Assembly (NCBI GenBank): GCA_022826745.1
Contig: JAJDUI010000008.1
Coordinates: 203,283-267,282 of the forward strand
From: Thermoanaerobaculia bacterium
GTDB lineage: Bacteria; Acidobacteriota; Thermoanaerobaculia; Multivoradales; Multivoraceae
Reading direction: 5' to 3'
Length of the DNA: 64,000 nucleotides
Under the pieces are notes generated by a model that was not told the origin of the DNA, did not search any database, and was given only the letters and a program-made list of their open reading frames with translations. This document shows, one piece after another, positions 47,814 through 56,279 of the stretch (within the stretch, counting starts at the first letter, position 1; each line of letters opens with the position of its first letter). A program made the position numbers and the translations under genes.

Positions 47814-48863
47814 CTAGAACGTCTCGATCGTCCGCTCGTCGCTGTTGGCGGGGAGTGCGATGTGCATGCCGTCGACGCTGACGACCGCTTCGTTCGGCGC
47901 GTCCTCGGCCCGACCGCGCAGGAACACGCCGTCCGCCTGCGCCGCGGGCAGGGGAGGTACGAGGTGGTTCAGCACGAGGAGCTTGACCTTCGCGTCGGCG
48001 GCCAGGGCGTGCACGTCGGCGGGGAAGGTGTGGTAGTCGAGCGTGTCCCGGATCAACGTTCCCTGTGGGTTGCCGGCGCTTTCGAGCGCCTGCGCCGCCG
48101 CGCTGATCAGAGCGCCGGACAGGACCTCGTGAACCAGGACGTCGACGCCCTGGCTGGCCGCCTCGACGTTCGCCGAGCGGATCGTGTCGCCGCTGACGAC
48201 GACCGAGCGGCCGCCGTAGTCGATCCGGTAGCCGATCGCCGGCGCGATCGGCTCGTGCTCGACGAGGAACGCGGTGATCTTGAGGCCGTCCTCCTCGTAG
48301 AAGATGCGGGAAGAGGCGTCCTCTGCCAGTTCGATCGTGTGCGCGTTCATCTTGCCGCCATCCGGCGGCAGCAGATCGGCGCCGTGGTGGGCGACCCGGT
48401 AGGAGACGTCCAGCTCGTAGGCGGTCTGGAAGCCCGCCACGACCCGGTCGACGCCCACCGGGCCGTAGACGTCGAGCGGCACGGCCCTGCCCGAGGTCCA
48501 GCTCGCGAAGACGACCTCGCCCAGTTCGCCGATGTGGTCGGAATGGAAGTGAGTCAGCAGGACGCCGGCCAGGCGGCCGACCGGCAGTCCCCAGAGGCGC
48601 AGGTTCAGAGTCGACCCGGGGCCGACGTCGATCAGGAACATCCGTCCGCCGGCGATGACCGCCGTGCAGGGGCCGGCGCGCTCGGCACTCGGCAGCGGCG
48701 AACCGCTGCCGCAGATGACGACGTGCAGGGCGCCGTCGTCGAGCAGGGACGAGCGGTTGGGCGGCCGGGCGCCGAACTGGGCGTCGACGGCCGATGCGAG
48801 GAGGAGGCAGGCCGCGCCCGCTGCGGAAAGGACGGTCGCCGCGGAGTGGCGCGTGGGTCTCAT
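47814..48863 (-). CDS. Exported metallo-beta-lactamase-fold hydrolase (RNase Z/arylsulfatase-like)
   Basis: 349 aa with a signal peptide ending AVDAQ. The zinc site THFHSDHIGE (~104-113) is clear, with a later His in VEHEP, Asp in VVSGDT and His in VLNHLVPP. The long spacing between motifs and the VYGP loop place it near the RNase Z/ELAC fold, but exported relatives act on small sulfate or phosphate esters, not tRNA. Substrate unknown. Followed with zero spacing by the phosphatase gene. Confidence 0.85.
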   Translation of the reverse strand: MRPTRHSAATVLSAAGAACLLLASAVDAQFGARPPNRSSLLDDGALHVVICGSGSPLPSAERAGPCTAVIAGGRMFLIDVGPGSTLNLRLWGLPVGRLAGVLLTHFHSDHIGELGEVVFASWTSGRAVPLDVYGPVGVDRVVAGFQTAYELDVSYRVAHHGADLLPPDGGKMNAHTIELAEDASSRIFYEEDGLKITAFLVEHEPIAPAIGYRIDYGGRSVVVSGDTIRSANVEAASQGVDVLVHEVLSGALISAAAQALESAGNPQGTLIRDTLDYHTFPADVHALAADAKVKLLVLNHLVPPLPAAQADGVFLRGRAEDAPNEAVVSVDGMHIALPANSDERTIETF

Positions 48864-48936
48864 GTGGTCAGCCTTTCGGAGAGTGCAGCACCGGGCGAGG
48901 GTGGCGTCGGAACATAGCAGTCAGCGATGACTCCGG

Positions 48937-49010
48937 CTGGGTGCGCGGGTCTTCTGACCCGCTGCCGCCGAAGGCGGCGATGAGTACAGGCCGGCCGCCA
49001 GGCCGCCTCC
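48937..49010. repeat. Intergenic palindromic repeat, copy 5
   Basis: GGCTGGGTGCGC, hairpin GCGGGTC-TTCT-GACCCGC (48945-48962), then GCCGCC-GAA-GGCGGC (48964-48978). The first hairpin is identical to copy 2. It sits between divergent genes. Confidence 0.8.
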
Positions 49011-49013
49011 GCT

Positions 49014-49019
49014 TAGACT
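49014..49019 (+). promoter_or_regulatory. -10 element of the DUF819 gene (leaderless type)
   Basis: TAGACT followed by 8 nt and ATG 49028. The same hexamer at the same distance precedes deoC. Confidence 0.55.
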
Positions 49020-49027
49020 CACCCGCG

Positions 49028-50236
49028 ATGGCGGAGCAGGCGCTGATCAACGATCCGACCGCCCTGCTCGTCTTCTTCGCCGGCTTCGTGGCGCTGATCT
49101 TTGCGCTGGCGCGGACCCCGGCCTTCGAGCGGCTGTTCAGAACCCTGCCGCCGATCGTCTGGATCTACCTGCTGCCCGTGGTCCTGACCACGGTTGGCAT
49201 CACGCCGGCCGAGTCGCCGTTCTACGACTGGTGCACGGACTACCTGATGCCGTGCTCGTTGCTGCTCCTCGTACTGGCGACGGACGTGCCGGCGATCAAG
49301 CGCCTCGGGCCGCTGGCGGCTGCGATGCTGCTCGCCGGCTCGGTCGGCATCGTGATCGGCGGTCCGATCGCCCTGGCCATCTTCCAGCCCTTCCTCGATC
49401 CGCAGGCCTGGAAGGGCCTGGGGGCGCTCGCCGGCTCCTGGATCGGCGGCCTGTCGAACATGATCGCGATCAAGGAGGGCGTCGGCGCCCCGGACGACAT
49501 CTTCGCTCCGATGATCATCGTCGATTCGGTCGTCGGCTACGGCTGGATGTCGATCATCATCCTGCTCAGCGGCCACCAGAACCGGATCGACCGCCGCCAC
49601 CGGGCGCGCCGTGAGGAACTCGACCGGCTGAACGAGCGGTTGCAGAAGGTGCAGGCGGAGAAGGCGCGGCCGATCACGCTGCCGGCCTTCGCCACGATGC
49701 TCGGCGTCGGCCTCGTGGGGAGCTGGCTGTGCATGCGCGGCGGGGAGCTGTTGCCGCAGGTGGGCTCGGTGCTTTCGCACTTCACCTGGGGCATCCTGCT
49801 CGTCGTGGCGGTTGGCCTGGGGCTGTCCTTCACGCCGATTCGCCGCCTCGATCACCGCGGCGCGACGCCGGTGGCCTACGGCGGCCTCTACCTGATGGTC
49901 GCGACGATGGGCGCCGGCGGCAACCTGGCCGCGATCGCCGAGGCGCCCCAGGTGCTCGCGGTCGGCGCCGTGTGGATCGGCATCCACGTCGCCTGCCTGT
50001 ACGTGGCCATGCGCCTGCTGCGAGCGCCGCTCTTCCTGTTCGCCACGGGAAGCATGGGCAACGTCGGCGGCGTCATCTCGACGCCGGTGATCGCGGGAGT
50101 GTTCCAGCCCGCCCTCGCCGCGGTCGGCGTGCTGATGGGCGTCCTGGGCAACCTGGTCGGTACGCCGCTGGGTCTGCTCTGCGCCCAGCTCATGGCATGG
50201 GTGGCGCGGGCGTATCACGGCGCGGCGTCGCTGTAG
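49028..50236 (+). CDS. DUF819-family multi-pass membrane protein
   Basis: 402 aa from ATG 49028. About ten to twelve hydrophobic segments with Gly-rich conserved loops GSWIGGLSNMIAIKEG and MGNVGGVISTPVIAG, which appear as an internal inverted pair, characteristic of DUF819 (YjcL-like). The family is predicted to be a permease; substrate unknown. A charged cytoplasmic loop (~195-225, RRHRARREELDRLNERLQK) splits the two halves. Upstream is a palindromic repeat and a -10-like TAGACT. Convergent with the DUF1232 gene. Confidence 0.87.
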   Translation: MAEQALINDPTALLVFFAGFVALIFALARTPAFERLFRTLPPIVWIYLLPVVLTTVGITPAESPFYDWCTDYLMPCSLLLLVLATDVPAIKRLGPLAAAMLLAGSVGIVIGGPIALAIFQPFLDPQAWKGLGALAGSWIGGLSNMIAIKEGVGAPDDIFAPMIIVDSVVGYGWMSIIILLSGHQNRIDRRHRARREELDRLNERLQKVQAEKARPITLPAFATMLGVGLVGSWLCMRGGELLPQVGSVLSHFTWGILLVVAVGLGLSFTPIRRLDHRGATPVAYGGLYLMVATMGAGGNLAAIAEAPQVLAVGAVWIGIHVACLYVAMRLLRAPLFLFATGSMGNVGGVISTPVIAGVFQPALAAVGVLMGVLGNLVGTPLGLLCAQLMAWVARAYHGAASL

Positions 50237-50252
50237 GAGGCCGCCTGGTCGC

Positions 50253-50684
50253 CTACGCGGGCTCCGGCTCGGGTCCATCGTCGCCTGCGGCAAGAGCCCG
50301 GAACAGGTCGATCTCCGTCTTGCAGGTCTTGACCACCCAGGCGATCACCGCGGCGTCGTCGATGAAGCCGGCGACCGGGACGAAGTCGGGGATGACGTCG
50401 ATGGGGATGACGAAGTAGAGGACAGCGCCGGCGATGAGGATGAGGGTTTCCTTCCGGAGACGGTAATCGCCGCGGGCGACCGCCCGGAGCAGTTCGAACA
50501 TCGTTCTCAGGTCTTCGATCACGGCGGCGAGGGGGCTCGAGGTGCCGCCCGCGTTTCTTGCCTTCTCGCGAGCCTCGTCGACGATCTCGCGGAGCTTGTC
50601 CGGCGATTCGACGATCTCCGCGGCCTGGTTCCTTGCGTGGAGGGGCAGCTCCATCTCGCCGGTCAACTGCCGATCGGGTGCCAT
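50253..50684 (-). CDS. DUF1232 (YkvA-like) membrane protein
   Basis: 143 aa. A helical N-terminus precedes the DUF1232 signature: a hydrophobic segment LILIAGAVLYFVIPIDVIPDFVPVAGFIDDAAV (~86-118) with the PIDxIPDxxPxxGxxDD core. The family is membrane-associated and poorly characterised. Its ATG lies 22 bp inside the preceding half-aldehyde-dehydrogenase gene, so it is the last member of the deoC operon. Acidic Pro/Glu tail. Confidence 0.85.
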   Translation of the reverse strand: MAPDRQLTGEMELPLHARNQAAEIVESPDKLREIVDEAREKARNAGGTSSPLAAVIEDLRTMFELLRAVARGDYRLRKETLILIAGAVLYFVIPIDVIPDFVPVAGFIDDAAVIAWVVKTCKTEIDLFRALAAGDDGPEPEPA

Positions 50685-51547
50685 GTCGTCTTCACTTCCT
50701 GCAGGTCGGTGATTTCGTAGGGGCTCTGGACATCGGTCCAGTCCTCGTGGGGACGGACCGCGACGCGTTTCAGGTTGTGGACCGCTTCGATCTCGGCGGA
50801 CCTGGCGACGTCCGGGTCCGGGGAGCAGAGGAGCAGCGCGTCGACGTCGCGGTGGGCGGCCAGCGGTGCGAGCATTTCGTCGCGGCGACCGGTCAGGATG
50901 TTGACGACGCCGCCGGGCACGTCGGAGGAGTTGAGGACTTCGCCGAAGGTCACCGCGGGCAGCGGCTGGCTGCCGGTGACGAGGGCGACGGTCGTGTTGC
51001 CGCCGGCGATCGCGGGGGCGATAGAGGAAACGAGGCCGAGCAGCGGCGACGCGGGCGCCAGGACACCGATGACGCCCATCGCTTCGAGGATCGAGAAGTT
51101 GAAGTGCGAGGTGGCGACCGGGTTGACGCTGGAGAACACCTGCTGGAACTTGTCGGTCCAGCCGGCATAGTGGAGGAGCCGGTCGACGGCGGCCTGGACC
51201 TCAGCCGCGGCTTCGTCGGACGTCGCACCGCCGGCCGTAAGCAGGGCCTCGAACTGGCCGCTTCTTCCCTCCAGCATCTCGGCGATCCGGTAGAGGATCT
51301 GGCCCCGGTTGTAGGCGGTGCGGCCGGCCCAGCCGGCCTGCGCGGCGCGCGCCGCGGTCACCGCGTCCCGCACGTCCTTGCGCGAGCAGCGGCAGATGTT
51401 CGCGATCGGCGTGCCGTCGGGCGCCAGGGCCCGGTCGAAGCGGCCGGACTCGGAGCGCGGGAACTTGCCGCCGACGTAGACCTTGTGGGTCTTGAGCACC
51501 GGCAGCCGGCCGGCCGCAGCCGCTGCCGCGGGTCGCTGCTCGCTCAT
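50663..51547 (-). CDS. Short aldehyde-dehydrogenase homologue lacking the catalytic half
   Basis: 295 aa from ATG 51547, which overlaps the stop of the full-length enzyme (ATGA). It aligns with the N-terminal, coenzyme-binding half of aldehyde dehydrogenases: KVYVGGKFPRSESG, AAQAGWAGRTAYNRGQILYRIAEMLE, LHYAGWTDKFQQV, APASPLLGLVSSIAPAIAGGNTTV. The catalytic Cys and general-base Glu regions of the C-terminal half are absent. The reading frame is intact, so it is not a fresh pseudogene; short partners of this sort may form a heteromer with the preceding full-length enzyme. Function inferred. Confidence 0.8.
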   Translation of the reverse strand: MSEQRPAAAAAAGRLPVLKTHKVYVGGKFPRSESGRFDRALAPDGTPIANICRCSRKDVRDAVTAARAAQAGWAGRTAYNRGQILYRIAEMLEGRSGQFEALLTAGGATSDEAAAEVQAAVDRLLHYAGWTDKFQQVFSSVNPVATSHFNFSILEAMGVIGVLAPASPLLGLVSSIAPAIAGGNTTVALVTGSQPLPAVTFGEVLNSSDVPGGVVNILTGRRDEMLAPLAAHRDVDALLLCSPDPDVARSAEIEAVHNLKRVAVRPHEDWTDVQSPYEITDLQEVKTTWHPIGS

Positions 51548-53049
51548 GCCGCCTGCTCCGGTTGCAGGTAGGCGTGGAGTCCGGCCAGTCCGCCCTCGCG
51601 GCCGATGCCGCTCTCCTTGTAGCCGCCGAAGGGAGCGGTCGGATCGAACTTGTTGTAGGTGTTCGCCCACAGCACGCCGGCGCGGATCCGGCTGGTGACC
51701 CGGAACGCCTTGGCGCCCTTGTCGCTCCAGACGCCGCCCGAAAGGCCGTAGGGCGTGTTGTTCGCCATCGCGATCCCCTCGTCCACGGTGCGGAACGTCT
51801 GCACCGCGAGCACCGGACCGAAGATCTCCTCCTGCACGACCCGGTGCGACTGGGATGCCTGCAGGAACAGGGTCGGCCGGCACCAGTAGCCCCGGTCGGG
51901 CACGGGGCACGAGGTCTGGAACGGTTCGGCGCCTTCCGCCTCGCCGATCTCGAGATACTCCTCGATCCTGTCGAGCTGGGCGCGGGAGTTGATCGCGCCG
52001 ATGTCCGTGTTCTTGTCGAGCGGGTCGCCGACGATCAGGGTCTCCATCCGGTCCTTCAGCTTGGAGATCACCTCGTCGGCGACGGATTCCTGGACCAGCA
52101 GGCGGGACCCGGCGCAGCAGACGTGGCCCTGGTTGAAGAAGATGCCGTTGACGATGCCTTCGACAGCCTGGTCGACGGCGGCGTCCTCGAACACCAGGTT
52201 CGCCGCCTTGCCGCCGAGTTCCAGCGTGTAGTGCTTGCCGCTGCCGGCGAGGGCGCGACGGATCAGCTTGCCGACCTCGGTGGAGCCGGTGAAGGCGACC
52301 TTGTCGACGTCTTGGTGCTGCACAACCGACGCGCCCGTCTCGCCCGCGCCGGTGACGATGTTGACGACGCCGGGCGGCAGGCCCGCGTCGCGGATGATCT
52401 CGGCCAGCTTGAGCGCGGTGAGCGGCGTCGTCTCGGCCGGCTTGAGGACGACCGTGTTGCCGGCGGCGATCGCCGGCGCGATCTTCCAGGCCGCCATCAG
52501 CAGCGGGAAGTTCCAGGGGATGACCTGCCCCGCGACGCCCAGCGGCCTGGCGCCGCGGCCGGGGAAGGCGTAGTCCAGCTTGTCGGCCCAGCCGGCGTAG
52601 TAGAAGAAGTGCGCCGCCGCCAGTGGAATGTCGACGTCGCGGGACTCGCGGATCGGCTTGCCGCCGTCGAGCGACTCGGTGATCGCGAGTTCCCGGCTCC
52701 GCTCCTGGAGTACGCGGGCGATCCGGTAGACGTACTTGCCTCGTTCGCGCGGTGCAAGCTGCGACCAGACCTCGTCGTAGGCGCGCCGCGCCGCCGCCAC
52801 GGCGCGGTCGACGTCGGCGTCGGAGGCCAGGGCGACCTCCGCGATCTTCTCCTCGGTGGCCGGGTTCGCCGTCTCGAAGGTGCGGCCGTCGGCCGCGTCG
52901 GTGAACTCGCCGTCGATGAACAGGCCGTAGCGCTCGCGCAACTCGACGTGATCGGTGGACTCGGGCGCCGGCGCGTAAGCCCAGCCGTCGTCGTTGCCGA
53001 GACGGAGCTTCGGCGCCGTGTGTCCGGTCGATTCGGTGGAATCCGTCAT
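51544..53049 (-). CDS. Aldehyde dehydrogenase
   Basis: 501 aa from ATG 53049; GTG 53064, five residues upstream, is possible. All standard motifs are present: VIPWNFPLLM, FTGSTEVGK, general base in LELGGKAANLVF, nucleophile in NQGHVCCAGSR, and EEIFGPV. NAD(P)-dependent oxidation of an aldehyde to an acid. Directly downstream of deoC (19-bp gap), whose aldolase reaction yields acetaldehyde, so acetaldehyde is the likely substrate. Followed with overlap by a half-length homologue. Confidence 0.93.
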   Translation of the reverse strand: MTDSTESTGHTAPKLRLGNDDGWAYAPAPESTDHVELRERYGLFIDGEFTDAADGRTFETANPATEEKIAEVALASDADVDRAVAAARRAYDEVWSQLAPRERGKYVYRIARVLQERSRELAITESLDGGKPIRESRDVDIPLAAAHFFYYAGWADKLDYAFPGRGARPLGVAGQVIPWNFPLLMAAWKIAPAIAAGNTVVLKPAETTPLTALKLAEIIRDAGLPPGVVNIVTGAGETGASVVQHQDVDKVAFTGSTEVGKLIRRALAGSGKHYTLELGGKAANLVFEDAAVDQAVEGIVNGIFFNQGHVCCAGSRLLVQESVADEVISKLKDRMETLIVGDPLDKNTDIGAINSRAQLDRIEEYLEIGEAEGAEPFQTSCPVPDRGYWCRPTLFLQASQSHRVVQEEIFGPVLAVQTFRTVDEGIAMANNTPYGLSGGVWSDKGAKAFRVTSRIRAGVLWANTYNKFDPTAPFGGYKESGIGREGGLAGLHAYLQPEQAA

Positions 53050-53068
53050 GGCCCTGGCCGCCACACGT

Positions 53069-53974
53069 TCACAGCGAGAAGTCGTCGAACGACTGGTAGA
53101 TGCCGCTGCGCTGCTTGACGATCTGGCGCAGGACGTCGTTTGCCAGCGAGCTTGCCCCGAACCGGTACAGGTCCGGGTCGAGCCAGTCCTGGCCCAGCGT
53201 CTCGCGCACCATGACCAGGTGCCGGATCGCGTCCTTGGCCGTCGAGATGCCGCCGGCCGGCTTCATGCCGATCTTCTCGCCGGTACGCAGGTAGTGGTCG
53301 CGGATCGCCTCCAGCATGACCAGGACGACGGGCATCGTGGCGGCCGGTTTGATCTTGCCGGTGGACGTCTTGATGAAGTCGGCGCCGGAGCGCATCGCCA
53401 GGTCCGAAGCGCGGCGGACGGCGTCGAGAGTGCCGAGTTCGCCTGTTTCGAGAATCACCTTGAGGTGTGCCTCACCGCAGGCCTCCTTGACCGAGGCGAT
53501 CTCGTCCGCGGTGTAGGCGAAGTCGCCGGCCAGGAAGCGGCCGCGGGAGATCACCATGTCGACCTCGTCGGCGCCGGCCTCGACGGCCTTCCGCACCTCG
53601 AGCAACTTGATCTCGATCGGGGCCTGGCCGGCAGGGAAGCTGGTGGCGACCGAAGCGACGTTGATGCCGCTGCCCTCGAGCGCCCGCTTCGCTACACCGA
53701 CCAGGGCCGGATAGACGCAGACCGCGGCCACGTGCGGCAGCTCGGGCAGCGCCGCGTGCAGTTGCAGCGCCTTGGCGCAGAGCTGCCGCACCTTGCCCTC
53801 GGAGTCGGCGCCCTCGAGCGTCGTCAGGTCGATCATCGACAGGGTCAGGTGGAGCGCCTGGAGCTTGGCGTCCTTCTTGATGGAGCGCGAACAGAGCCTC
53901 GCCACCCGTTCCTCGACGCCGACGGCGTCGATGGGCGGCGACTCGACCCGCGCGCCTGAAGGTGACAACTGCAT
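53069..53974 (-). CDS. deoC: Deoxyribose-phosphate aldolase
   Basis: 301 aa from ATG 53974 (GTG 53977 gives one more residue). DeoC splits 2-deoxyribose 5-phosphate into glyceraldehyde 3-phosphate and acetaldehyde in deoxynucleoside salvage. The Schiff-base Lys is in DFIKTSTGK (~203) and the second Lys in IGMKPAGGI; VDMVISRGRFLAGD and LETGEL are also typical. Promoter hexamer TAGACT ends 8 nt before the ATG. It starts an operon with the full and half aldehyde dehydrogenases and DUF1232, consistent with disposal of acetaldehyde. Confidence 0.95.
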   Translation of the reverse strand: MQLSPSGARVESPPIDAVGVEERVARLCSRSIKKDAKLQALHLTLSMIDLTTLEGADSEGKVRQLCAKALQLHAALPELPHVAAVCVYPALVGVAKRALEGSGINVASVATSFPAGQAPIEIKLLEVRKAVEAGADEVDMVISRGRFLAGDFAYTADEIASVKEACGEAHLKVILETGELGTLDAVRRASDLAMRSGADFIKTSTGKIKPAATMPVVLVMLEAIRDHYLRTGEKIGMKPAGGISTAKDAIRHLVMVRETLGQDWLDPDLYRFGASSLANDVLRQIVKQRSGIYQSFDDFSL

Positions 53975-53982
53975 CACTCACC

Positions 53983-53988
53983 AGTCTA
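53983..53988 (-). promoter_or_regulatory. -10 element of deoC (leaderless type)
   Basis: Minus-strand TAGACT followed by 8 nt and ATG 53974. No purine-rich ribosome-binding site between them. Confidence 0.55.
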
Positions 53989-54070
53989 CGCCCGTTCGCC
54001 ACGCTGCGGGCAGTGTCGGCACTCGCATGGGGACAACGCCGCGGCGCGGCTGTGGCAGAGTGCCCATGCC

Positions 54071-55162
54071 ATGGCTGGGAACACGTTTGGAACCGCGTTG
54101 CGGCTGACCACCGCCGGTGAGAGCCACGGTCCGGGGTACGTCGGCATCCTGGACGGCATCCCGCCAGGCCTCGAGCTGTCGGAGGCGGACCTGCAGCCGG
54201 ACCTCGACCGGCGCCGGCCCGGCCAGTCGAAGCTGACCACGCAGCGGAACGAACCGGACCAGTGCCGCATCCTGTCCGGCGTCTTCGAGGGCAGGACGAC
54301 CGGTACGCCGATCGGCTTCCTGATCGAGAACCGCGACCAGCGGCCCCGGGACTACAGCGAGATCAGGGACAAGTACCGTCCGGGCCATGCCGACTACACG
54401 TTCGACGCGAAGTACGGCTTCCGCGACTACCGGGGCGGCGGGCGTTCGAGCGCCCGCGAAACGTCGGTGCGCGTGGCGGCCGCGGCGGTGGCGAAGAAGC
54501 TGCTGCGGGAGCGTTGGGGGGTCGAGGTCGTCGGCTACGTGAAGAGCATCGGCGACATCGAGGGCCGAATCGAGGATCCGGCCGCGGTGACCCTGGAGCA
54601 GGTCGAGTCGAACCCCGTTCGCTGCCCGGACCAGGAAGCGGCCGCGCGGATGGCGGATCTGATCGAGCGAATGCGCTCGGAGCGGGATTCCGTCGGCGGC
54701 ATCTCGGAACTCGTCGCGACGGGCGTGCCGCCTGGTTGGGGCGAGCCGGTCTTCGACAAGCTGAAGGCGGACCTGGGCAAGGCGCTGTTCAGCCTGCCGG
54801 CGGTGCTTGGCGTCGAGTACGGCGCCGGGTTTGGTGTCGCCCGCGCTCGCGGCAGCGAGAACAACGACCCGTTCGAGATGCGGGAAGGCCGGGTCGCCAC
54901 CCGCAGCAACCGCCACGGCGGCATGCTGGGCGGCATTTCGTCGGGGCAGCCGATCGTGCTTCGCTGCGCGGTCAAGCCGACCAGCAGCCTGCCGCAGCCC
55001 CAGGACACGGTGACCCGGGCCGGAGAGCCGACGACGATCGCCACCAGGGGCCGGCACGACCCCTGTCTGTTGCCGAGGTTCGTGCCGATGGGCGAGGCAA
55101 TGATCGCCCTGGTGCTGGCCGACCACGCCCTGCGGCAGGTGACGCAGGGCGTCCTGGAGTAG
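54071..55162 (+). CDS. aroC: Chorismate synthase
   Basis: 363 aa, normal length. AroC converts 5-enolpyruvylshikimate 3-phosphate to chorismate with reduced FMN. Signatures: GESHGPGYVGILDGIPPG (~17-34), the Arg-rich loop DLDRRRPGQSKLTTQRNEPD, GGGRSSARETSVRVAAAAVAK (~122-142), and SNRHGGMLGGISSG with VKPTSS near the C-terminus. No other shikimate gene is in the window. Divergent from deoC. A double GCCGGC repeat follows the stop. Confidence 0.97.
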   Translation: MAGNTFGTALRLTTAGESHGPGYVGILDGIPPGLELSEADLQPDLDRRRPGQSKLTTQRNEPDQCRILSGVFEGRTTGTPIGFLIENRDQRPRDYSEIRDKYRPGHADYTFDAKYGFRDYRGGGRSSARETSVRVAAAAVAKKLLRERWGVEVVGYVKSIGDIEGRIEDPAAVTLEQVESNPVRCPDQEAAARMADLIERMRSERDSVGGISELVATGVPPGWGEPVFDKLKADLGKALFSLPAVLGVEYGAGFGVARARGSENNDPFEMREGRVATRSNRHGGMLGGISSGQPIVLRCAVKPTSSLPQPQDTVTRAGEPTTIATRGRHDPCLLPRFVPMGEAMIALVLADHALRQVTQGVLE

Positions 55163-55202
55163 CGCGGCAGAGCGGTCGCCGCTTCGCGGCGCGCGCTCCT
55201 CG

Positions 55203-55276
55203 GAAGCCGGCGAGGACGCCGGCGCACCCAGTGTGTTCTTCCGGATGCCGGCGGGGGCGCCGGCGCACCCAGTGTC
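55203..55276. repeat. Tandem GCCGGC palindromic repeat, copy 6
   Basis: Two near-identical units: GCCGGC-GAGGAC-GCCGGC-GCACCCAGTGT (from 55206) and GCCGGC-GGGGGC-GCCGGC-GCACCCAGTGT (from 55248). The shared GCACCCAGTG tail matches the outer edge of the other copies (complement CACTGGGTGC), so it is a variant of the same family. Confidence 0.75.
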
Positions 55277-55699
55277 TTACGGGTCGATCTTTGCCGTCGC
55301 CTTACCCATCACCACGACGTCACCATCCTGGTTGACGGTGGAGACCGACAGGTCGACCACGCTCTGGCCGTCCTCCTCGCGCACCGCGTCGACCGTCGCC
55401 GTGGCGGTCAGTGCGTCGCCGGGCCAGACCTGGCGCGTGAAGCGGACGCCGTAGGCGGTCAGCCGGCCGTCGCCGACGTAGTCGGTAACCATCCGGCCGG
55501 TCATGCCCATCGTCAGCATGCCGTGGGCGAAGACGGTGGGGTAGTTGGCGATCTCCTTGGTGAAGATCTCGTCCGTGTGGAGCGGGTTGTAGTCGCCCGA
55601 GGCGCCCGCGTACTGGACGATCTGCGTCCGGGAGAGGTCGTCGGTGAGCTTCTGCGTGTGCGTATCGCCGACCTGGATCTTGCTTGCCTGAAGTGCCAT
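55277..55699 (-). CDS. MaoC-like hotdog hydratase subunit
   Basis: 140 aa. Classic hydratase-2 motif YAGASGDYNPLHTDEIF (catalytic Asp and His, ~32-48), then VFAHGMLTMGMTGR. It pairs with the next gene upstream (12-bp gap), which encodes an N-terminal-type hotdog domain. This matches two-subunit (3R)-hydroxyacyl dehydratases such as mycobacterial HadAB/HadBC, in which this subunit carries the active site. Role: dehydration step of fatty-acid or acyl-CoA metabolism. Confidence 0.9.
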   Translation of the reverse strand: MALQASKIQVGDTHTQKLTDDLSRTQIVQYAGASGDYNPLHTDEIFTKEIANYPTVFAHGMLTMGMTGRMVTDYVGDGRLTAYGVRFTRQVWPGDALTATATVDAVREEDGQSVVDLSVSTVNQDGDVVVMGKATAKIDP

Positions 55700-55711
55700 C
55701 TGGTTCTCTCC

Positions 55712-56203
55712 TCAGTCGCTCTCGACAACCTTCTCGGTGCGTACGCCAACGCCGGTGGCGCGCACGACGAGTTCGCCGGATTCGTCGAAGTACTCGGTGA
55801 TGTTCTCGCTGAACGTGAGCTTGCCGCCGCGCTTGCCCTGCCGCTCCCACGTGTTGCCGGGGCGCGTCTTGATCGTCAGGGTCTCGCCCGGGCTCACGTG
55901 GCGGAAGTACTCGAAGCGCTGCTCGGCGTGCAGGCCCGTGCCGCCGTCGCCGCCGGTCCGCTTCGGCGGTACGCCGGTGGGGTTCTTGCCTGAGCCGAAC
56001 CAGGCCTCGCCGATCTTGGGGCGCAGGAAGTAGTCCGGGTCGTATTGCGCCGAGGACTGGTAGAAGGTCGGCGGCGCGATGACGTTGCCGGGTTCGGTGT
56101 CCGCCGCCGCGTCGGCGTCGTGATAGATCGGGTTCGGGTCGCCGACCGCGCGCGCGAACATCATGATGTGGCCGGCCTCGATCGGGAACTTCTTTGCTGC
56201 CAT
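55712..56203 (-). CDS. FAS1-dehydratase-like (MaoC N-terminal-type) hotdog subunit
   Basis: 163 aa from ATG 56203, preceded by a purine-rich GAGGAGG; the frame is open to 56599 across the divergent rsmE, which I reject. Hotdog domain of the MaoC N-terminal/FAS1_DH type: HIMMFARAVGDPNPIYHD, then APPTFYQSSAQYDPDY and LHAEQRFEYFRHVSPGETL. Such subunits lack a complete active site and shape the acyl-binding groove of the partner hydratase, which follows immediately. Confidence 0.9.
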   Translation of the reverse strand: MAAKKFPIEAGHIMMFARAVGDPNPIYHDADAAADTEPGNVIAPPTFYQSSAQYDPDYFLRPKIGEAWFGSGKNPTGVPPKRTGGDGGTGLHAEQRFEYFRHVSPGETLTIKTRPGNTWERQGKRGGKLTFSENITEYFDESGELVVRATGVGVRTEKVVESD

Positions 56204-56279
56204 TGCCGTTCCGTCCTCCTCTTCAAGTCGTGTCTGGAGCGCAGTTCCGTGCGTCGTTTGAGCGGGTGACTGTAGCAGC

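Noticed and set aside
50663..51547. Half aldehyde dehydrogenase as a pseudogene or frameshift
   Set aside because: Its frame is open from an overlapping ATG to a stop overlapping the next gene, with no remnant of the catalytic half downstream.
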